The translations under genes and the position numbers were made by a program. 64,000 bases of DNA from Falsihalocynthiibacter halioticoli (GTDB lineage: Bacteria > Pseudomonadota > Alphaproteobacteria > Rhodobacterales > Rhodobacteraceae), in assembly GCF_025802015.1 (NCBI RefSeq), contig NZ_JAOYFC010000001.1:248001-312000 (forward strand), read 5' to 3'. The notes under the pieces were generated by a model. It did no database searches. It was not told where the DNA came from and was given only the letters and a program-made list of their open reading frames with translations. This document shows, in pieces, positions 58,737-64,000 of this stretch (position 1 is the first letter of the stretch; each line of letters opens with the position of its first letter).

Positions 58737-60505
58737 GAGTTTTTGGTGTAACAGGCTGGAAAAACAACGGCAAAACCGGACTGATGGAGCGGCTCATTGC
58801 CGAAATCACGCGCCGTGGCTTTACCGTATCCACCACAAAACATGCGCATCATCGTTTTGACATCGACAAAGAGGGTAAGGATTCCTATCGCCACCGTGTT
58901 GCGGGGGCAAAGCAGGTATTGTTGTCGTCCAGTCAGCGTTGGGCATTGCTTGATGAGTTGCGCGGAGAGGAGGAGCCATATCTGGCAGAGCATCTTTCCC
59001 GCCTTGACCCAGTTGATCTTGTGTTGGTTGAGGGGTTTAAGGCGGCGCGCCATCCGAAGATTGAAGTGCATCGCGAGTCCGCAGCACGCGAACCGCTGAT
59101 CGCGCTAGATGACCTCACGATCCGCGCAGTCGCAACTGATACCGCTGCGCCGGAAGGGCTTGGGCCCGATGTTCTTGTATTTGATCTCGATGATACGGCT
59201 GCAATTGCCGATTTCGTATTGGAACAGGTGGGGCTCGTCACGAAACCCAAACCAGATTTGCCGCCTTTGCGGGATGACTGCTTTGCGTTGCCGGATGGCG
59301 TGGAGTGGACACCGGTTGAGACCGCGCTTGCGACACTGCGTGATCGGCTGAAATGCGTTGTAAGAAGCGAAACCGTACCCGTTTCTGCGGCCTGTGGCCG
59401 TATTGCCGCGCAAGACATCTTGGCACCGCGGGATAATCCACCAACGGCAAATTCGGCTGTGGATGGATACGGGTTTGCAAACCCAACGGCGCAGGAGGCG
59501 TACCACCTTACCCTCGTTGATGGGCGTGCAGCAGCAGGCGCGCCCTATCAGAGCGTGGTTCCAGCGGGCCATGCAGTTCGAATATTAACGGGAGCGGCGC
59601 TGCCGGCAGGCGTTGATAGCGTCGTGATGCAGGAGGATGTGCAACTCGTTGGGAATGAGCTTCGGTTCTCCGGTCCGCTAAAACCTCGTGCGAATGCCCG
59701 AAAAGCTGGCGAGGACGTACGCAAAGGTTCGGTGATCGTGGCCGAGGGTGAGGAGATTACTCCGCAAGCCATTGCGCTTCTTTCGGCGACAGGATGTGAT
59801 GAAGTTGAGGTCCGTGCGCTGCTTCGAGTTGGCGTTCTCTCAACCGGAGATGAGCTTGTTCCAGCGGGCGAAGCAGCCTCCCCAACCCAGACCTATGATG
59901 CCAATCGGCCGATGCTTTTGGAACTCGCCCGTGCATGGGGATTTGAGCCGGTTGATCTTGGCCATGTGCCTGACAATCGTGCTGCGCTTAAGACCGCTTT
60001 AGACCAAGGAGCCGAGAGTGCAGATGTGATTTTTACCTCGGGCGGTGCTTCGGCAGGGGATGAGGACCACGTAAGCGCGCTCTTGTCAGAGCAAGGAACA
60101 TTGCATCATTGGCGTATCGCGCTCAAACCGGGGCGCCCGCTGGCGCTTGCGATGTGGGGCGGGGTGCCGGTATTCGGCCTTCCTGGAAATCCGGTAGCTG
60201 CTTTTGTGTGCGCATTAATTTTTGCGCGACCTTCGCTCGGTGTTCTGGCGGGCGCGCCTTGGCGTTCGCCATTGGCTTTCCAAGTTCCAGCCGATTTCAC
60301 CAAGAAGAAAAAAGCTGGTCGACGTGAGTATTTGCGAGGGCGCTTGAATTCAGATGGTACTGTCTCGGCCTTTGAGTCAGAGGGGTCTGGCCGTATCTCG
60401 GGGTTGCACTGGGCGAACGGGTTGATTGAGGTCGAGGAAGATCGAACTCAGATCAGTGAGGGCGAATTGGTTCGTTTCTTGCCGTTCGCGGGCTTTGGGA
60501 TTTAG
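58733..60505 (+). CDS. Fused MobB-MoeA molybdenum cofactor protein
   Basis: One 590-residue chain joins two enzymes. The N-terminal part (about 1-170) is MobB: TGWKNNGKTGLMERL is its Walker A P-loop, TKHAHH follows, and LVLVEGFKAARHPKIEVHR is its signature. The C-terminal part (about 185-590) is MoeA, molybdopterin molybdotransferase: DNPPTANSAVDGYGFAN, LSTGDELVPAG, FTSGGASAGDEDHV and FGLPGNPVAAFV are canonical. Molybdate insertion and GTP-linked cofactor delivery are thus tied in one protein. No stop codon or frameshift interrupts the junction. It ends the fdhD-mobA operon. Confidence 0.93.
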   Translation: MRVFGVTGWKNNGKTGLMERLIAEITRRGFTVSTTKHAHHRFDIDKEGKDSYRHRVAGAKQVLLSSSQRWALLDELRGEEEPYLAEHLSRLDPVDLVLVEGFKAARHPKIEVHRESAAREPLIALDDLTIRAVATDTAAPEGLGPDVLVFDLDDTAAIADFVLEQVGLVTKPKPDLPPLRDDCFALPDGVEWTPVETALATLRDRLKCVVRSETVPVSAACGRIAAQDILAPRDNPPTANSAVDGYGFANPTAQEAYHLTLVDGRAAAGAPYQSVVPAGHAVRILTGAALPAGVDSVVMQEDVQLVGNELRFSGPLKPRANARKAGEDVRKGSVIVAEGEEITPQAIALLSATGCDEVEVRALLRVGVLSTGDELVPAGEAASPTQTYDANRPMLLELARAWGFEPVDLGHVPDNRAALKTALDQGAESADVIFTSGGASAGDEDHVSALLSEQGTLHHWRIALKPGRPLALAMWGGVPVFGLPGNPVAAFVCALIFARPSLGVLAGAPWRSPLAFQVPADFTKKKKAGRREYLRGRLNSDGTVSAFESEGSGRISGLHWANGLIEVEEDRTQISEGELVRFLPFAGFGI

Positions 60506-61524
60506 TCGAACGTTCCTGTGACACGGCCAAGCAACATGAACGCGCGAGCGGTGCGCGTATCGGCCATTTCGGCAATATCCTGATCGCTCGCCTCAGCTTC
60601 AAACAGCGTGAAGGTCTGATCAAACTGGCGTAGAAAATGATGGACCGTATCGCGGAAAATCGGGTCTTGCCGCATGCGCCCTGCGGTCAGGGCAAGGCAG
60701 GAGCGATCACGGATGCCGCCAAGCGCCGCAACTGAGCGGCCGCGTTCGCCTTTGGCAAATTGCCGCCAGATTTCGGGGCGGGCGCGATCAGGGCGCAGGT
60801 CATCCATGTATATTCCGTCCTGCGACAACAGAGTGAGGATATCTTGCGCCGATTGGATCAGACGCGAGGCTTGCCTGTCTTTTAACGCGCGGCGTAGCGC
60901 GGCAAACCCTTCTGCGTCATCGGCGTTTTCGGGGAAGTTGACCGCACGGATAAAATCTTCGGTCGAAAGAGGCGGAGCGATGTCTTCGGCTCGGGTACCA
61001 AGCGCGAGGGCCGTCTGATCATCGACAATCTGTGTTGAAGTGGCGGGAGCAGACAGAGTTTTTGGTTGTTCGTTTTGGGGGCGGCTGGTTGCAAAAGTCG
61101 CGATTGCGGTTTCCGTCATTCGCTGGGCGGTTACGATTTGGTCCAGAGTGTCTTTGACGGATGGATCATTTGCAATCGCCGCTTCGGTTTGTTGGGCCAC
61201 ATAGCTTTGGCGCAGAGCATCAATCGCGGCCTGAAGACGGGCGGTTTCATCCCGTACGACCCGTGCGCTTCGGACAGCCAGCGCGCCGACCCAGATGACC
61301 GCGACGGGCAGGAAAATCGCCACCAAAACCATGACGAATTGCGCCGCTGTTAGTTCGGAGATTGCAAGCCCGTCGCCGGCAAACAAGATAAAGGAGCCAA
61401 GGCCCAAAAGCCAAACAGCAGACAATGCCAAAGCGATGACCTCCGCCCGATCCAAACCCGCCGAATCCCGCTTTTGCGGGGCGGCATTGTGTTCGACTGT
61501 TTGGTGATCGGGGGCCTTGGTCAT
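60502..61524 (-). CDS. Conserved hypothetical membrane protein
   Basis: The 340-residue protein has a charged N-terminus, two hydrophobic helices (about 28-50 and 60-85), a coiled-coil stretch (about 90-125) and a long cytosolic domain (about 160-340) with FIRAVNFPENADDAEGFAAL and IYMDDLRPDRARPEIWRQFA. I do not recognise a named family; similar unnamed proteins occur beside greA in roseobacters as I recall. It converges with the mobB-moeA gene, overlapping by 4 bases. Confidence 0.75.
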   Translation of the reverse strand: MTKAPDHQTVEHNAAPQKRDSAGLDRAEVIALALSAVWLLGLGSFILFAGDGLAISELTAAQFVMVLVAIFLPVAVIWVGALAVRSARVVRDETARLQAAIDALRQSYVAQQTEAAIANDPSVKDTLDQIVTAQRMTETAIATFATSRPQNEQPKTLSAPATSTQIVDDQTALALGTRAEDIAPPLSTEDFIRAVNFPENADDAEGFAALRRALKDRQASRLIQSAQDILTLLSQDGIYMDDLRPDRARPEIWRQFAKGERGRSVAALGGIRDRSCLALTAGRMRQDPIFRDTVHHFLRQFDQTFTLFEAEASDQDIAEMADTRTARAFMLLGRVTGTFD

Positions 61525-61546
61525 CGGGCCGCACTCCGAATTTGCG

Positions 61547-62017
61547 CTATTTATAGGCGACGGTCAGAATTTCGAAATCCTTGGTGCCACCGGGTGCGCG
61601 GAACTCGATGCTATCGCCTTCTTCCTTACCGATCAGGGCGCGGGCGAGGGGCGATTTGATGTTGAGCTTGCCTTTTTCAAGGTTCGCTTCCGGTTCGCCG
61701 ACGATTTGATATGTCTTTTCTTCTTCGGTGTCTTCGTCAACCAAAGTCACGGTCGCGCCGAACTTGATCGACCCCGAAAGCGAAGCAACGTCGATTACAT
61801 CAGCAAGCGAAATGATCGCTTCGAGCTCTTTCACGCGTCCTTCGATAAAGCTCTGTTTTTCGCGGGCGGAATGATACTCGGCGTTTTCCGAAAGGTCGCC
61901 GTGCTCGCGCGCCTCGGCAATCGCCCGAATAATCGCAGGGCGTTCAACCATTTTCAGGTTTTTCAGTTCTTCGTCGAGTTCGTCAAAACCGGCTTTAGTT
62001 AGAGGTATCTTTTCCAT
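61547..62017 (-). CDS. greA: Transcription elongation factor GreA
   Basis: The 156-residue factor rescues backtracked RNA polymerase by stimulating transcript cleavage. The N-terminal coiled coil (about 10-75, with AREHGDLSENAEYHSAREKQ at about 36-55, the acidic tip) and the C-terminal domain (SPLARALIGKEEGDSIEFRA) are diagnostic. The frame extends 28 codons upstream, but ATG 62017 gives the canonical start MEKIPLTKAGFDEL. It precedes a conserved membrane protein gene on the same strand. Confidence 0.97.
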   Translation of the reverse strand: MEKIPLTKAGFDELDEELKNLKMVERPAIIRAIAEAREHGDLSENAEYHSAREKQSFIEGRVKELEAIISLADVIDVASLSGSIKFGATVTLVDEDTEEEKTYQIVGEPEANLEKGKLNIKSPLARALIGKEEGDSIEFRAPGGTKDFEILTVAYK

Positions 62018-62185
62018 AGTGCCTTGTGAAAATTGAAGTGGTTGGCAACATCCTGCTGTTAACTCAACCTTGGGGCACGAAGTCAATAGCAACCGCACCA
62101 ATAGTCGCCGATTAACCGGAATTCCGCGTGTATTCGCTTATTTGGCCGCCACGTATCCAACGAACGCGGCGGCCAGCACGCGCGG

Positions 62186-62569
62186 CTAGTCGTATTCGAC
62201 GACCTCAAACTCAATTCCATCATGGTCGTGGAAGTAAAACCGACGCCCCGGCTCGTAATCAGCGTGGCTTCCCGGAATCAATCCGGCCTGTTTGACACGT
62301 TCCTCAGCCGTGTCGAGGTCATCAACGACAACTGCGATGTGGTTCAATCCGTTGACGCGTTCGTAGTTGTCTTTGGAATGGGGAAGTGTTTGTTTTGGCT
62401 GGTATAGTGCGAGGTAGCTGTTATCGCCGCCAACATGGATCGAATAGCCGTCGTGAATAGAAGCGCCCTCCCAGCGGATTTTCCAACCAAAGAGTTCCCC
62501 AAGAAGCGCCGCAGTTTTCTGGGCATTAGAGACGGTAAGGTTTGTGTGTTCGAGAATTGCCTGTGACAT
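62186..62569 (-). CDS. VOC-family (glyoxalase-like) protein
   Basis: The 127-residue protein has two beta-alpha-beta-beta-beta modules: ILEHTNLTVSNAQKTAALLG with a His (about 8) and GLNHIAVVVDDLDTAEERVK (about 74-93), ending in IEFVVEYD-like residues that supply a Glu. These are the metal-binding positions of vicinal-oxygen-chelate enzymes. Substrate is unknown; it may be a lactoylglutathione lyase-type or dioxygenase-like enzyme. AGGA lies upstream of the ATG. About 220 bases separate it from the divergent ETF oxidoreductase gene. Confidence 0.85.
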   Translation of the reverse strand: MSQAILEHTNLTVSNAQKTAALLGELFGWKIRWEGASIHDGYSIHVGGDNSYLALYQPKQTLPHSKDNYERVNGLNHIAVVVDDLDTAEERVKQAGLIPGSHADYEPGRRFYFHDHDGIEFEVVEYD

Positions 62570-62787
62570 TGTTTGGTCCTTTAAATTTTGAATGTTTGTC
62601 CTGTGTAATTCCTCAAGTTAACTTGAGGTCAAGGGCTGTTTTCGGAGTTCTGCCTCTGTTTTTCGGTTTAAATTCTGGTGAAACAGCAAACTAACGCGGT
62701 GTCGTGATTGACCCCTTTTGCCCATATCGGATAACGAGTGGAGCGGAGAGCGAGCTTTGATATGCGCAGGGCGCGAAAGGGTTAGGG

Positions 62788-64000
62788 ATGACTTCACCTG
62801 AACGGGAATCGATGGAATACGATGTTGTGATTGTTGGGGCGGGGCCTGCTGGCCTCTCTGCGGCAATCCGGCTCAAACAGTTGGACGCTAACCTTGAGGT
62901 GGTTGTCCTTGAAAAAGGCAGCGAAGTTGGCGCGCATATTCTATCCGGTGCGGTGCTTGATCCTTCTGGTCTGGATGCTTTGATCCCTGATTGGAAAGAG
63001 AAGGGCGCACCGATCAACGTGCCAGTTCGCAAGGACAACTTCTTGTTCCTCGGGCCAGCAGGACATGTTCGCGTTCCGAATTTCCCGATGCCGCCATTGA
63101 TGAGCAATCACGGCAATTACATCGTGTCTATGGCGAACGTCTGTCGCTGGATGGCTGAACAAGCTGAAGAGCTTGGTGTTGAGGTCTTCCCTGGCATGGC
63201 CTGTTCTGAATTGATCTATGGCGAGAACGGTGAGGTTGCGGGCGTTGTGGCCGGTGAATTCGGCAAGAACCCTGACGGTACACCAGGCCCGGGATATGAA
63301 CCGGGCATGGAACTTCGCGGCAAATACGTGTTCCTCTCTGAAGGTGTGCGTGGGAGCTTGTCAAAAGAGGTGATCGCCAAGTTCGATCTGGGCAAAGATT
63401 CGGATGTCCAGAAATACGGTCTCGGCATGAAAGAGATCTGGGAGATCGACCCTGCGAAGCACAAAGAGGGCACTGTTACCCATACGATGGGCTGGCCTCT
63501 TGGCAAAAACGCTGGTGGTGGGTCATTCATTTATCACCTTGAAAACAATCAGGTCTTCGTCGGGTTCGTTGTGCACCTGAACTACAAGAACCCGTATCTT
63601 TTCCCTTACATGGAATTCCAGCGCTTTAAGCATCATCCCGAAATTGCCAAGCTGCTCGAAGGCGGCAAACGCGTTGCCTATGGCGCGCGCGCAATTTCCG
63701 AGGGGGGCTATCAATCCATGCCTAAAGCGGTGTTCCCGGGTGGGGCGCTCTTGGGCTGTTCGGTCGGGCTTGTGAACGTGCCGCGGATTAAGGGCAATCA
63801 TAACGCCATGTTCTCTGGTAAGTTTGCTGCCGAGGCCGCCTATGAGGCGATCAAAGAGGGTCGTGCGGGTGATGAGCTTGGGGCCTATGAAACCGAATTG
63901 AAAACTGGTGTTGTCGCCAAAGATCTTAAGCGTGTGCGCAACGTGAAACCGCTTTGGTCCAAGCTCGGTCTTACGGCGTCGTTGGCGCTGGGCGGGTTTG
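62788..64000 (+). CDS. Electron transfer flavoprotein-ubiquinone oxidoreductase (partial)
   Basis: The open frame runs off the right edge with 404 residues visible of about 550 expected. The FAD motif VVIVGAGPAGLSAAIRLKQL (about 13-32) is followed by VVVLEKGSEVGAHILSGAVL, and the middle has KEIWEIDPAKHKEGTVTHTM, SMPKAVFPGGALLGCSVGLV and IKGNHNAMFSGKFAAEAAYE, all typical of ETF-QO. The C-terminal 4Fe-4S ferredoxin-like cysteines lie beyond the window. The enzyme passes electrons from acyl-CoA dehydrogenases, such as the one at 52046, through ETF to ubiquinone at the inner membrane. ATG 62788 has AAGGG upstream; another ATG occurs eight codons later. Confidence 0.95.
   Translation, partial: MTSPERESMEYDVVIVGAGPAGLSAAIRLKQLDANLEVVVLEKGSEVGAHILSGAVLDPSGLDALIPDWKEKGAPINVPVRKDNFLFLGPAGHVRVPNFPMPPLMSNHGNYIVSMANVCRWMAEQAEELGVEVFPGMACSELIYGENGEVAGVVAGEFGKNPDGTPGPGYEPGMELRGKYVFLSEGVRGSLSKEVIAKFDLGKDSDVQKYGLGMKEIWEIDPAKHKEGTVTHTMGWPLGKNAGGGSFIYHLENNQVFVGFVVHLNYKNPYLFPYMEFQRFKHHPEIAKLLEGGKRVAYGARAISEGGYQSMPKAVFPGGALLGCSVGLVNVPRIKGNHNAMFSGKFAAEAAYEAIKEGRAGDELGAYETELKTGVVAKDLKRVRNVKPLWSKLGLTASLALGGF

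Overview
The window looks like a Rhodobacteraceae (roseobacter-group, Alphaproteobacteria) chromosome. Pointers are a 44-residue cytochrome aa3 subunit IV, an alphaproteobacterial GTTC-N7-GTTC LexA box, a fused MobB-MoeA protein, UbiA plus plant-type glutamate-cysteine ligase, and moderately GC-rich coding DNA with dense ATGA-type gene overlaps. No rRNA gene, intact tRNA gene, CRISPR array or insertion sequence was seen.

Region 1 (1 to about 8543) is the right part of an integrated mobile element, more AT-rich than the rest. It has a tyrosine integrase, an AlpA-like excisionase/regulator, a Rep_trans-like replication initiator and two unrecognised element proteins. Its right end is marked by the 3' half of a tRNA-Lys(UUU) gene (8499-8543), the scar expected after integration into a tRNA; the left end lies outside the window. 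Two cargo units converge at about 2450-2500. One is an AvcD-type antiphage nucleotide deaminase (918-2441). The other is a three-gene operon, not recognised as a known system: an RNase H-fold-like protein, a Hanks-type Ser/Thr kinase and a 55-residue basic protein. A perfect alphaproteobacterial LexA box stands at its promoter, so it is probably DNA-damage-inducible. This operon is the best candidate for an undescribed system. Two small orphan genes lie at the left edge.

Region 2 (8764 to 64000) is core chromosome. In order it carries: a methyltransferase and a UDP-glucuronate epimerase; an envelope/housekeeping block on the minus strand (rppH, ctpA, EnvC-like, gpmI, rlmH, rsfS, MscS channel); leucine biosynthesis (leuC, an HdeD-like gene, leuD, then leuB after a short insert); a DMT exporter, S49 protease and Ca/Na antiporter; a pteridine-reductase-like SDR; uvrC-pgsA-moaD-moaE; an OmpA-like protein with its coupled coiled-coil partner; ubiA / rsmE / gshA; plsY with pyrB and a catalytically dead dihydroorotase homologue (pyrX-like); a UDG-family protein and moaB; an RND efflux pair; a DsbD-N-like protein, YqgE and a TsaC-type enzyme; an acyl-CoA dehydrogenase with an MBL hydrolase; subunit IV of cytochrome oxidase; azlCD; fdhD-mobA-mobB/moeA; greA; a VOC protein; and the 5' part of the ETF-ubiquinone oxidoreductase gene, cut by the right edge.

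Molybdenum-cofactor genes appear at three separate places (moaDE, moaB, fdhD-mobA-mobB/moeA), which together suggest active molybdoenzymes including a formate dehydrogenase. Most core genes are ordinary. The unusual ones are the pseudo-dihydroorotase, the MobB-MoeA fusion, a single-cysteine FdhD, a palindromic operator candidate before the RND pump and a consensus DnaA box in an AT-rich gap before uvrC.
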